Shown here: positions 1-8,762 of the stretch, in pieces
How the letters are laid out: the number at the start of each line of letters is the position of its first letter
How positions within the stretch are numbered: the stretch's first letter is position 1
Assembly: GCA_032251315.1 (NCBI GenBank)
Contig: JAVVEE010000014.1
Coordinates: forward strand, 1 to 42,759
Direction: 5' to 3'
Length of the DNA: 42,759 nt
DNA from: LH-M37 sp032251315
GTDB taxonomy: Bacteria > Pseudomonadota > Gammaproteobacteria > SZUA-229
Translations under genes and position numbers: made by a program
Notes under the pieces: model-generated
The model's database searches: none
The model's input: only the letters and a program-made list of their open reading frames with translations
Told to the model about the DNA's origin: nothing

Positions 1-2
1 AT

Positions 3-293
3 TTTTCCAAAGGCGAATTTAATGAGGATATTGATGAATACCGTGGTTATGTGGATCTGTTGATACGTTACGGCAGCGAAGATGACTGGCTGGTATCAAC
101 CACGATACGTCGTGCCGGGGAGAACCGTAATATGGTGCAAATGGATGTTTCGTTTCCGGTTCGTAAAAATATTTTCTATCGCTCCGGCGGTTATATCTAC
201 GTGCAGCTCTTTCACGGTTACGGTGAGAGCATGATTACTTATGACGAAAAGCAAAGCCTACAGTTTCGTATAGGTTTTGCCATTGTCCGGTAG
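3..293 (+). CDS. pldA: Outer-membrane phospholipase A, C-terminal part
   Basis: Only the last 96 residues are in the window; the gene starts upstream. The frame is open from base 3 to the TAG at 291-293. The visible part has the alternating beta-strand pattern of an outer-membrane barrel. The stretches YVDLLIRYG, VQLFHGYGESMITYDEK and the hydrophobic end IGFAIVR match the last strands of PldA, where YVQ..NGYGES.IDYN is a family hallmark. PldA is a calcium-dependent, dimeric phospholipase of the outer membrane that hydrolyses phospholipids misplaced in the outer leaflet. The catalytic His/Ser region lies upstream of the window, so activity cannot be judged. The protein ends in Arg rather than the usual terminal aromatic residue. 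Confidence 0.85.
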   Translation, partial: FSKGEFNEDIDEYRGYVDLLIRYGSEDDWLVSTTIRRAGENRNMVQMDVSFPVRKNIFYRSGGYIYVQLFHGYGESMITYDEKQSLQFRIGFAIVR

Positions 294-469
294 TCAGGTT
301 TTAAAATAGATACAGTGATATAAAAGACAGATTAGATCGTATAAAAGAACAGTTTTAGCAGGGAATGGTTATCCGCAAAAAAAGTAATTTTATAGTATGA
401 TGCAAAGCAGATGCGGGACGGTCGCGGCAACATGAGCGTACGCATACGCACCCTAAATAAGGCGGTCGC

Positions 470-3319
470 ATGGGCAATAAAAATAAAAAAAATGAAAGGC
501 TCGGCAAAAAGCCGGGGGAAAAAGCGGGCACGGATGAGAAAAATAAGCCGGAGTTAGAAAAGTCGCCTTCGGATAAAACCGGCGAGCAGTCCGGGCACCG
601 GTTTCCAATTGCCGGTATTGGTGCCTCTGCCGGGGGACTGGAAGCCTTTACCGAACTGCTTTCTCATCTGCCTGACGATACCGGCATGGGCTTTGTACTG
701 ATTCAGCATCTGCATCCCGAGCATCCCAGCGCGCTGACTGAAATTCTCTCCCGGGCCACCAAAATGCCCGTGGTTGAGATCGAAGATGGCATGCGGGTTG
801 CGCCTAATCATATTTACATCATTCCGCCAAATACCTATCTGGGCATTCTGCATGGTGTACTGCACCTGATGCCGCGCAGTGACATTAAAGGTCAGAATTT
901 ACCGATTGATTATTTTTTTCGCCATCTGGCCGAAGATCTGGGCAGCATGTCCATTGGCGTCATTCTCTCCGGCACGGCCTCGGATGGGGTGCTTGGCCTG
1001 AAAGCCATTTCCGCCGAGGGGGGGATTACTATCGCACAGGACAGGGAGTCCGCCAAATACGATGGCATGCCTCACAGTGCCATTGCCGCCGGCTGTGTCG
1101 ATGTGGTGCTGCCGCCCGATAAGATTGCCGCAGAACTGGCCCGTATTGCCCACCACCCCTTCGTGGCCTCGAAGCCGGCGGGTAAGACCGGCGAAGTATT
1201 TCCCGATAGTGATGATATGCTCAGCAAGATTTTTCTGCTGTTGCGACGCCAGACCGGCAATGATTTTACCTACTATAAACCGACCACTATTCAGCGACGT
1301 ATTCGCCGTCGGATGCTGCTGCACAAGCTGGATCGACTGGATAATTACGTGCGCTATCTACAGGACAATCCGGCTGAAATCGATCAGCTGTTTCATGACC
1401 TGCTCATCAATGTCACCGAGTTCTTTCGGGACACTGAAGCTTTCGAGGCGCTGGCGGAAAAAGTTTTTCCCATGCTGAAAGACCGTTCTGCCGAGGTACC
1501 GATACGCATCTGGGTACCGGGCTGCTCCACCGGGGAGGAGCCCTATTCGCTGGCTATCGCATTGCTGGAATATCTGGGCGATTCAGCCGGCAATGTCGCC
1601 ATTCAGATATTTGCCACCGACATCGACGAAAACGCTATTGTAAGCGCGCGCGCAGGCCTCTACCCCGAAACCATTAACCAGCATGTTTCACCGGAGCGAC
1701 TGCGACGCTTTTTCGTGCGGGTGGAAGGCGGTCGTTATCAGATCAGCAAATACATCCGGGAAATGTGTGTGTTCGCGGTACAGAATGTCATCAAGGACCC
1801 GCCGTTTTCCCGTCTGGATTTGATCAGCTGCCGCAACCTGCTGATCTATCTGGGTCCGGTGCTGCAAAAGAAAATCATGGTGGTATTCCACTATGCCCTG
1901 AAACCCGGCGGCTATCTGCTGCTGGGCAGCGCCGAAAGCATTAGTGGCTTTTCAGACTATTATCAGGTGGTCGATTCCAAAGAGAAGATCTACACCAAGA
2001 AATCGGTGGCTACGCCGCAGCAGATGGATTTTGGCGGCCATCATATTGGCATGGCGCCTCAACCGCCCAGGCAGGAAATGACTGCTTCCGCCAAGACCGT
2101 AGCGGAGTTCAACCTTGGCCGGGAGATAGATAAGCTGCTGATGGATAAATTCACCCCGCCCGCGGTGGCCATCAATGATGACATGGACATTTTACAGTTC
2201 CGGGGCCGCACCGGGGCCTATCTGGAATCACCGCCGGGTGAAGCGACCCTGAAAATACTGAAAATGGCCAGGGAAGACATCATGCTGGAGCTGAACGGGG
2301 TGATCAAAAAAGCCCTGAGCAGCGGAGCACCGGCAAGCAAGCAGGGCATCAGAATTAAGCGCGACGACAGGCTGGAATTGATCAATATTGAGGTGCTGCC
2401 GATTGACGGCAGAACGGCACCGGAGCGTTTTTTTCTGGTGGTGTTCGAGGCTACCAGACCCCTATCCATAGAGCCGCCGCCAAAGCCCAAAAAAGAGACG
2501 GGCAAGGGCAAGCCGGAAGATCCACGGGTCAGGGAGCTGGAGCAGGAGCTGGCCGCGACCAAGGAGTATTTACAGTCGGTTATAGAGCAGCAGGAGACCA
2601 GTAACGAAGAACTCCGCTCAGCCAACGAAGAGGTGCAATCCAGCAATGAAGAGTTGCAGAGCATCAATGAAGAGCTGGAAACCGCGAAGGAAGAGTTGCA
2701 GTCGACCAACGAAGAACTGGCCACCGTTAATGATGAACTGGGAACCCGGAATCAGGAGCTGGATCAGTCCAACAATGACCTCAACAATATTATTNNNNNN
2801 NNNNNNNNNNNNNNNNNNNNNNNNNNNNNNNNNNNNNNNNNNNNNNNNNNNNNNNNNNNNNNNNNNNNNNNNNNNNNNNNNNNNNNNNNNNNNGGCACCG
2901 TTATCGTCTTCGTGAATATCGACGAGATGAAAAAGAATCTTGATGCCGCGCGCCGCGCGCGCAACCATGCCGAATCGGTGATCGCCGCTTTGCGCTATCC
3001 CCTACTGGTGCTGGATAAACGCCTGGCGGTGGTCTCGGCCAGCAACGCTTTTTATGAGACCTTCAAGGTCACGAGTGAAGAGACCATCGGCAATCTGCTG
3101 TACCGTCTGGGCAACAGCCAGTGGGGAATTCCCGAGCTGCGCAATAAACTGGAAAAGACGATCGCCACCGGCACCCCCTTTGAAGGCTTTATTGTGGAGC
3201 ACGATTTTGAAAGAATCGGCCGGAAAACCATGAGCATCAGTGGTCGGCCGATTCCTGCATCCGAAAATGCAGAGGTTATGGTACTGATGCAGATTGAGGA
3301 TGTTACGGAAGTGACTTAA
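470..3319 (+). CDS. CheB-CheR-PAS fusion chemoreceptor-modification protein (contains assembly gap)
   Basis: This is a fusion of a CheB methylesterase, a CheR methyltransferase and PAS domains. A lysine/glutamate-rich leader (residues 1-43) precedes a CheB domain (about 45-225) with Ser53 in GASAGG, His80 in QHLHP and Asp172 in GTASDG, the expected catalytic triad. The CheR domain (about 260-520) shows the basic N-terminal helix QRRIRRRM, the SAM-binding loop PGCSTGEEPYS, ATDID and SCRNLLIYL. A long coiled coil of repeated NEEL/EELQS heptads follows (about 690-770), then 33 unknown residues from the 99-N gap (2795-2893), then a PAS domain to the end. CheB normally demethylates and CheR methylates receptor glutamates; in these fusions the substrate is often unknown. 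There is no kinase domain here, but a PAS kinase gene follows, so the two probably form one signalling pathway. Confidence 0.9.
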   Translation: MGNKNKKNERLGKKPGEKAGTDEKNKPELEKSPSDKTGEQSGHRFPIAGIGASAGGLEAFTELLSHLPDDTGMGFVLIQHLHPEHPSALTEILSRATKMPVVEIEDGMRVAPNHIYIIPPNTYLGILHGVLHLMPRSDIKGQNLPIDYFFRHLAEDLGSMSIGVILSGTASDGVLGLKAISAEGGITIAQDRESAKYDGMPHSAIAAGCVDVVLPPDKIAAELARIAHHPFVASKPAGKTGEVFPDSDDMLSKIFLLLRRQTGNDFTYYKPTTIQRRIRRRMLLHKLDRLDNYVRYLQDNPAEIDQLFHDLLINVTEFFRDTEAFEALAEKVFPMLKDRSAEVPIRIWVPGCSTGEEPYSLAIALLEYLGDSAGNVAIQIFATDIDENAIVSARAGLYPETINQHVSPERLRRFFVRVEGGRYQISKYIREMCVFAVQNVIKDPPFSRLDLISCRNLLIYLGPVLQKKIMVVFHYALKPGGYLLLGSAESISGFSDYYQVVDSKEKIYTKKSVATPQQMDFGGHHIGMAPQPPRQEMTASAKTVAEFNLGREIDKLLMDKFTPPAVAINDDMDILQFRGRTGAYLESPPGEATLKILKMAREDIMLELNGVIKKALSSGAPASKQGIRIKRDDRLELINIEVLPIDGRTAPERFFLVVFEATRPLSIEPPPKPKKETGKGKPEDPRVRELEQELAATKEYLQSVIEQQETSNEELRSANEEVQSSNEELQSINEELETAKEELQSTNEELATVNDELGTRNQELDQSNNDLNNIIXXXXXXXXXXXXXXXXXXXXXXXXXXXXXXXXXGTVIVFVNIDEMKKNLDAARRARNHAESVIAALRYPLLVLDKRLAVVSASNAFYETFKVTSEETIGNLLYRLGNSQWGIPELRNKLEKTIATGTPFEGFIVEHDFERIGRKTMSISGRPIPASENAEVMVLMQIEDVTEVT
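2795..2893. other. Assembly gap of 99 N
   Basis: The run of N lies inside the cheB-cheR fusion gene, between the coiled coil and the second half of the PAS region. The other gap in this window is also exactly 99 N, so the size is most likely a placeholder. In related CheB-CheR-PAS proteins about 100 residues of PAS domain would lie here, against the 33 that fit, so the true missing DNA is probably longer (inference). Confidence 0.95.
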
Positions 3320-3320
3320 A

Positions 3321-3351
3321 CTTGAATCCGTGGTTAAACCACGGATTCAGG
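3321..3351. repeat. Palindromic intergenic repeat, copy 1
   Basis: A perfect 13-bp inverted repeat (arms 3323-3335 and 3337-3349, one-base centre) lies between the cheB-cheR fusion and the kinase gene. A near-identical palindrome sits at 23750-23778. The two differ at a paired position in a compensatory way (A3325/T3347 against G/C in the second copy), so the hairpin, not just the sequence, seems to be kept. It has no U-tract and is not a classical terminator. It may be a REP-like element or an mRNA stem between the two genes. Confidence 0.7.
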
Positions 3352-3377
3352 TTAATGCCAAAAAAGAGACGAATAGT

Positions 3378-4655
3378 ATGTTCGATCTGAAAAAACTGAG
3401 TGAAACTGAATTGACGGAACAACTGGCGGCTAGTCTGGAGAAGCTGACAGATTCGAAGCAGAAATCTGAATTACAGTATCTTGCCCACAATCTGCAAACG
3501 CATCAGATTGAACTGGAAATGCAGAATCGGGAACTACGTGACGCCCAGCGTGAACTGGAAGAATCGCGTAATCGCTATGCTGATCTGTATGACTTTGCCC
3601 CGATCGGCTATCTGACTTTAAACAGCAAAGGCTGGATTACCGAAATCAACCTCACCGGAGCCCGAATGCTGGGCTCGGAGCGGAGCAACATCATCAATCA
3701 GCCGATGACACGATGGCTGGCGCCGGAGTATCGACTGCTCTTTTTAAATCACCTCAAAAAAGCGCTGGAGGAAAAAACCAAAGTAACCGTCGAGTTAAAA
3801 ATAAAAAGCCGGGATAATAGAGAGGCGCTCGATATCCAGCTTGAAAGCACGCAGATGATCGGCAACGATGGGGTCGCCCGTTGTCATACGGTGATGATCG
3901 ACATCGCCGAACGAAAAAAATATGAAGACGAGCTCATTCTGGCGAGGGACGCGGCCGAGCAGGCCAGCCAGGTCAAGTCACAGATCATTTCCCGCATTAG
4001 CCACGAATTTCGCAACCCACTCAACGCCATCCGCGGTTTTGCCCAGGTGCTGGAAGCAAACCCGGAAGAGCCGCTGAGTGACTGGCAGAAGCAGAAAATC
4101 GAGCAGATCCTAAAATCCAGCAGCTACCTGCTGGAGCTGGTTAACGATCTGCTTGATCTGGCGTCCATCGAAGCCAGCAAGATTAAGATGCATCTACAAC
4201 CGGTTAATCTGATGATGCATGTACAGGACAGCCTTGACCTCATGCAACCGCTGGCTGATAAACATCAGGTCACGGTGCGGATCACCAGGGCGTCTTCCGC
4301 CGAGCAGTATATACAGGCTGATCGCATTCGGCTGAAACAGGTGCTGCTCAACCTGATCTCGAACGCCATTAAATATAACCGCCCGAACGGCAGCGTCAGT
4401 ATCTCGTGGCTGCCCACTCCGGCCGGAAACGTGCGCATCAATATTACCGATACCGGCACCGGTATCTCGGAGGCGGACAAGCCGTCCCTGTTCGAGCCAT
4501 TTAATCGCCTCTATTTGCAGGACAACGGCATAGAAGGTTCGGGTATTGGCTTGACTATTACCCGTCAGCTGGTCGAGCGCATGGGTGGAAAAATTGGCGT
4601 CATCTCCAGGCTGGGCGAGGGCAGCACCTTCTGGATTGAGCTACCGGCAAAATAA
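3378..4655 (+). CDS. PAS-domain sensor histidine kinase
   Basis: This is a cytoplasmic sensor kinase of 425 residues. The ATG at 3378 is chosen because AGAGACG lies just upstream; a GTG at 3330 is in frame but falls inside the palindrome. An N-terminal coiled coil (LQTHQIELEMQNREL) leads into a PAS domain (about 70-195, with YDFAPIGYLTL). A HisKA domain follows, with the phospho-acceptor His in SHEFRNPLNAIRGF, then an HATPase_c domain with the N box (NLISNAIKYN), G1 box (DTGTGI) and G2 box (GSGIGL). There are no membrane segments and no receiver domain, so an external response regulator is needed. It lies 58 bp after the CheB-CheR-PAS gene; the pair looks like a split version of the CheB-CheR-PAS-kinase fusions known in other bacteria (inference). 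Confidence 0.9.
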   Translation: MFDLKKLSETELTEQLAASLEKLTDSKQKSELQYLAHNLQTHQIELEMQNRELRDAQRELEESRNRYADLYDFAPIGYLTLNSKGWITEINLTGARMLGSERSNIINQPMTRWLAPEYRLLFLNHLKKALEEKTKVTVELKIKSRDNREALDIQLESTQMIGNDGVARCHTVMIDIAERKKYEDELILARDAAEQASQVKSQIISRISHEFRNPLNAIRGFAQVLEANPEEPLSDWQKQKIEQILKSSSYLLELVNDLLDLASIEASKIKMHLQPVNLMMHVQDSLDLMQPLADKHQVTVRITRASSAEQYIQADRIRLKQVLLNLISNAIKYNRPNGSVSISWLPTPAGNVRINITDTGTGISEADKPSLFEPFNRLYLQDNGIEGSGIGLTITRQLVERMGGKIGVISRLGEGSTFWIELPAK

Positions 4656-4965
4656 TAACACTCACAAAAAAGCGGATACGAAAACAGAATTTTAATTATT
4701 CTCAGTTTTACATTACGTTGGTAAAAACCGCTCAATAAAACACCTTGTCGGCTGTCAGCTGGCAGTTAAAACATTTAATCCAAGATGAATGTAGATAAAA
4801 GCCAAACCTTTGTCCGCGAAGAACGCCAAGGACGCGAAAAAAACCTAATAACTGTTAAACCAATAGTCCACGGATGAACGCAGATGAACGCGGATAAGGG
4901 CAATACCGAAGCACGTGATAAAGCGGATGATAATTGAGTTGTATTTATGGCTCACTGGTCATTCC
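4656..4965. other. Gene-free spacer with degenerate repeats
   Basis: No convincing gene lies here. The DNA contains scattered copies of short motifs common in intergenic repeats: a pair of GATGAACGC-type units at about 4873-4897, a related GATGAATGTAGATAA unit near 4784, and a piece rich in CGCGAAGAACGCCAAGGACGCG at about 4816-4839. TGGCAG near 4750 recalls the 7-bp tandem repeat at 31513. These look like relics of mobile or recombinogenic repeats between the kinase gene and a decayed sensor gene. Confidence 0.5.
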
Positions 4966-6153
4966 TTACGGAAACTGTTGCCCCAATGCAGCAGAGCCCT
5001 CGCGCATTACTTTCCGGATATGAGCATCAGTTTCTTCGGGGGCTTTCGCTGGCCTCGATATCGGAAATGGTCATCTGCAGCAATTCAGCTTCGCTGTAGC
5101 CCAGCATGGCGCAGAATGCCGGATTAATCTGGCGAACGCGACCGGTACTATCTGCCGAGAAAAAGCCGTCAATCGAGGTGCCGAAGATGACTTCATTGCG
5201 CCGGATCTCCTCACAAGTTCAGCAGTACGGGCGTCTACGCGGTCCTCAAGCGACTCATTTAGGCGCTTAAGTTCGCGCTCACTGTGCCGCAAAGATTCCA
5301 TTGCCCGAATGCGTTCGCTGACATCCAGCCCAATGGCCAGCAGCCCGGTGATATTATTGTCAGCATCATGCAGTGCCTCGGCATTCCATTCAATTTCACA
5401 CTTGTCGTCGCTACGCGTCACGATGGTTTCGACGTGCCCATGCGTCGGCACGTGTTTCGACTGCTGGAATAAAGCGCGAATGCGGCTCTGCTCGGGCGCG
5501 GTGTCGAGGAGTTGTTTGGCGAAATCGCGCTCCTGCTCCACCGCATTCATCAGCTGTTTAATGCGCAGGAAGGGCTGTCGAATGGCCTCGGCGAAAATGG
5601 CGTGATAGAGAAAGCTGTAGCCGATGACCTTGTAAACATGCCCCAGCAGATTGGCGGTACTGGCTACCTGCACATACTCGATTAAGAACAGTTCGCCTGT
5701 CGCCATGATCAGCAGCCCCAAAATGAGGCTTCTGGCATCAAAGGTGACGATGTCGTAGCGACGGCGGTAGATTAAAGCGGCGGTAAGCAGATACAGACAG
5801 AAAACGCCCCACTCGACCGTTATCTTCAGGCTGGTCAGCCCTTCGCCATCGATATACATGGCCGGCAGACGCGACTCGTGAAATAAAATCACCCAGGCCA
5901 CCAGCACAACCACGGCCAATGTGCCCGCCATCATGGCGAACCGCGCTTTCACTGTGACGGAGTGGGTGTGAGGCCTGATGGCGTAGACCAGCAGGCCGAG
6001 CCCGGCACTGAGCCGGGCCGCCAGAAAGAAGCACCCCAGCAGCACAACCTGGATGGAGCGCCCGCACTCCTGCGTGCTGTAAGTGATGAAAAAGATCAGG
6101 GCGGCGATGACGATGGAGATGATCTCCAGTAACGAATGCACCGGCAAAAACAC
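4966..6153 (-). pseudogene. Decayed MASE3-PAS sensor protein
   Basis: The longest intact frame (5071-6153, GTG start) encodes several membrane segments that resemble the MASE3 sensor domain (ends HVYKVIGYSFLYHAIF), then a PAS/PAC region (NITGLLAIGLDVSERIRA) and a coiled coil (LEDRVDARTAEL). Near 5214 the frame shifts: a second PAS domain continues in another frame as EEIRRNEVIFGTSIDGFFSA up to ISDIEASESP. A run of five G at 5038-5042 (+ strand) breaks it again, with EETDAHIRKVMREGSA in the next frame before a TAA at 4966-4968. The PAS domain is cut short and no output domain remains. Compared with MASE3 proteins the membrane part also looks shortened after FFITYSTQ. A hydrophobic frame upstream (to 6302, GALLLLRLGLLLWQG) may be a further frameshifted N-terminus. 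Confidence 0.75.
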
Positions 6154-6302
6154 GCTCTGCGCGATGTCAATCTGGTTGACCGGTGCCCCTGCCAGAGCAG
6201 CAAACCCAGGCGGAGCAGCAGCAGTGCCCCGGCGAAGCCATCCAGCCAGCGGAAGGTGTAATTAACCAAGAGTATCTTCTCCGGCCATTTCCAGACAACC
6301 AA

Positions 6303-6754
6303 CCACTTGACGGAAATACGGAATATCCGGCGTCATGGCGAAGCCTTCTCCTGACCCTGCTGCCTTGACGCGCCGGATTGTGAGCAGCCGTATGAAAAAC
6401 TGCATACACAGCACCGCTATCATATCGTTGAATCCATTATTTTGAGTTACACCGCTTGTGCGTTACAGCATTATTGTTATTTCGTTCAACTCCACGCGCG
6501 GTGCGTGTCACATCATCACTTTACTTTAGCTTACTATCACCTGATTTCCACTTCGACAGCATGAATCTGGGCTTCCAGTTTTCAAATGTATCAGCATTAG
6601 GCGAAATCTAATGCAGGCATCGTATATTACCCTGCTTCGGCAATACCACTAAATTTTGCAATTTATTCTCCAACTATCAATGAAAAAAAACATTGAACCC
6701 CAGCTTTCATTATTTTTCGCTCAGAATGACACCACGAACAGGCAGAATCAGCCA
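6303..6754. other. AT-rich spacer without a convincing gene
   Basis: This 450-bp spacer lies between the decayed MASE3 gene and the 3' end of the CheW-domain gene. A 47-codon minus-strand frame starting near 6407 (MQFFIRLL...) ends before the MASE3 remnant and matches nothing I know. The region is AT-rich and may have held the promoter and first codons of the broken sensor gene. I see no repeat, RNA gene or terminator in it. Confidence 0.4.
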
Positions 6755-7858
6755 TTAGCGATTGCTCTCAATCGGCAAAAAGGCAGAGATATAAAACGTC
6801 GGGTTCGACCCTGGCAAGCTGGAGTGCGTATTCTCTATTCTAGTGCTCAGGCTCACGCTCATCAGATATCCAATACTCCACCCCAAAGCAACAATTGCCA
6901 GCATGGCCATAACCAGAAACAGTAAGGTGTGTTTTTTATTTTCCGGTTTACTTTTCAATTCGCCTTCTGATTTATTATCCGGTTTATTGTTTAAATTATG
7001 TCCCGTTCGATTCACTATTTTGTTTTTGTGCGCGCTTATGCTTACCACCCGGTTATTGTAGCTCCGTGTCGTCAGCACGGTCGTTGCGCTATCCACCGGC
7101 ACTGCAATATCAGGCTTTTTCCTGTTCTTGCTGTTCGCGTGCGCACTGATTGCCGCCAGACTTATGACCGATGCCGGTTTATTTTTTCCGACCTCGCCAG
7201 CCGTCTTTTTATTGGCGGCACTGGCTTTGTTATTTTTTTTGTTTTTATTTCTGAGGAATGCTAATTGCGGCTGTGGTACTTTGCTTACAGTTTCTGACCG
7301 GGTAATTTCTGCGTTTATCGAGCTGTCACTATCTTCGTTTGTGACTGGTTCAAGCCGCTTGTCAGGCTGAACCTCTTCCTTCGCCTTATCGCCTGCTACC
7401 CAGCTGAGATCTGAAGCCTGACACTGGAACAGCCGAGTAAAACTGGTTTGCAGCACGATTTCCCGGTCGCGCAGCAGGAAATTGAAAAAGGCGCTACTCA
7501 GAGGCCGGGCGCCACTATTGTCTTTTTCAAAACGGCTGAGAGGCATGACATTTATCGCCCTGTCCACCCAGAAGCCCTTTAGTTCATTTTCCACTGTGGC
7601 GAGAATAATATGCGTTCTATTTTTATTGGCACTGAATGGCAGGCCAAACTTGCTGTGCATATCAATCACGGTAACGCTTCGACCCTGATGGTTAAAGCTG
7701 CACGCCATAACCGTTCCGCTGACCGGCATAACCTTCATTTCTGCCGGTGAACGTATTGCCTCGACTTCGTGCACAGGCACACAAAAATGCAACGGGCCTA
7801 CCTTGAATTCCAGATATACCTCAGTCTTCGACACATGGTGTTTGTTGTGTTCTGTCAC
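6755..7858 (-). CDS. CheW-domain protein with C-terminal membrane anchor
   Basis: Residues about 10-150 form a CheW-like domain (YLEFKVGPLHFCVPVHEVEAI, VMPVSGTVMACSFNHQGRSVTVIDM). CheW domains couple chemoreceptors to the CheA kinase. A long, polar, Lys/Asn/Ser-rich linker (about 155-309) follows, with low complexity such as NKNKKNNK and NKPDNKSEGELKSKPENKK. Then comes one strongly hydrophobic segment (about 312-336, LLFLVMAMLAIVALGWSIGY) and a 30-residue tail. Ordinary CheW is about 160 residues and soluble, so at 367 residues with a membrane segment this is unusual. With no signal peptide the CheW domain should stay in the cytoplasm with the tail outside. The start is GTG with a G-rich stretch upstream. 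No cheA, cheY or mcp gene is adjacent. I infer a role as a membrane-tethered scaffold in a chemosensory or twitching array. Confidence 0.75.
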   Translation of the reverse strand: MTEHNKHHVSKTEVYLEFKVGPLHFCVPVHEVEAIRSPAEMKVMPVSGTVMACSFNHQGRSVTVIDMHSKFGLPFSANKNRTHIILATVENELKGFWVDRAINVMPLSRFEKDNSGARPLSSAFFNFLLRDREIVLQTSFTRLFQCQASDLSWVAGDKAKEEVQPDKRLEPVTNEDSDSSINAEITRSETVSKVPQPQLAFLRNKNKKNNKASAANKKTAGEVGKNKPASVISLAAISAHANSKNRKKPDIAVPVDSATTVLTTRSYNNRVVSISAHKNKIVNRTGHNLNNKPDNKSEGELKSKPENKKHTLLFLVMAMLAIVALGWSIGYLMSVSLSTRIENTHSSLPGSNPTFYISAFLPIESNR

Positions 7859-7961
7859 TGTTACACACCCCGCCTACCTCAGTACTCTTCATCGGCTTTA
7901 CAAATTACCTGAGCCTACGCCGGCAATGAAAAACATAAGGCTTAACTTTAGAGTCACCACT

Positions 7962-8762
7962 TCACCGCGTTGCTCTGGCCTGCTCGTAGTAGGGCATCAT
8001 CTGCTCGGCGAGCTTGCTCAGGGTCTCCTCTCGATTGGCCGGGCTGGGGTGGGTGCTGAGAAACTCGGGAGGACTGCCACCGCCGACCTGTCCCATTTTC
8101 TGCCAGAGACTGACTGCCGCATAGGGGTTGTAACCGGCTTTCGCCGCCAGTTCGATGCCGATGCGGTCGGCTTCAGTTTCGGAGGTGCGACTGTTGGGTA
8201 GTTGAATTGCCAGCGTGGCCGCCGCTGCTCCCAGCGCCGTGGCCTGCTCAGGCTTGTCACTGACGACACTGAGCACGCCCAGCCCGAAAGTGGTAGCCAT
8301 GGCCACCGACATCCGTTCGGCGGTGTGGTTGGCCAGGGCATGGGAAATCTCGTGACCCATGACCTGGGCCAGTTCATCGTCGGTGATGTTGAGCTTCTGT
8401 ATCAGGCCGGTATAAACCGCCATCTTGCCGCCGGCCATGCACCAGGCATTAACCTGCTCCGGCTCGTCAATCACCTTCACTTCCCACTCCCAGTCGCGCG
8501 TCTCCGGGCGCATGATGCCGGCCTGCTCGACCAGACGGTCGGTGATGGTCTGCACCCGTCGGGTTACAGCCGTGTCGGTCACCAGTTTGCCCTCCTGGCT
8601 GAGATTGGAAACGGTGTCGATATAGGCCTTGCGGGAGTATTCTATCGCCTGATCTTCGGACACCAGCATCAACTGCTTGCGCCCGGTCGGGCTGGTGGCG
8701 CACGCGGCCAGCGACAGCAGCAGCAGGGCAATTAATCCATAATGAGAGAGGTGAATGAACAT
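7962..8762 (-). CDS. M48-family metalloprotease lipoprotein (LoiP/YcaL-like)
   Basis: This is a zinc protease, 266 residues. The N-terminus is a lipoprotein signal with lipobox LAAC (Cys21), so the mature protein is probably anchored in the outer membrane facing the periplasm. The zinc site is H137-E-x-x-H141 (GHEISHALANH), with Glu195 in SETEADRIG as third ligand, the standard M48 arrangement. The region after the lipobox (SPTGRKQLMLVSEDQ) is also typical of the family. M48 lipoproteins such as E. coli LoiP and YcaL help remove misfolded outer-membrane proteins; that role is known for the family, not shown here. There is no BepA-type TPR domain. It is transcribed in the same direction as the CheW-domain gene, 103 bp ahead of it. 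Confidence 0.9.
   Translation of the reverse strand: MFIHLSHYGLIALLLLSLAACATSPTGRKQLMLVSEDQAIEYSRKAYIDTVSNLSQEGKLVTDTAVTRRVQTITDRLVEQAGIMRPETRDWEWEVKVIDEPEQVNAWCMAGGKMAVYTGLIQKLNITDDELAQVMGHEISHALANHTAERMSVAMATTFGLGVLSVVSDKPEQATALGAAAATLAIQLPNSRTSETEADRIGIELAAKAGYNPYAAVSLWQKMGQVGGGSPPEFLSTHPSPANREETLSKLAEQMMPYYEQARATR

Noticed and set aside
1062..1478. Open frame in another phase inside the CheB-CheR gene
   Set aside because: It lies wholly within a well-supported gene and shows no protein family features.
2218..2724. A 168-codon minus-strand frame rich in Ser and Leu
   Set aside because: It is the reverse shadow of the repeated NEEL coiled coil of the CheB-CheR gene.
3330..3377. GTG start for the histidine kinase
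   Set aside because: It lies inside the palindrome and has no ribosome site, while the ATG at 3378 does.
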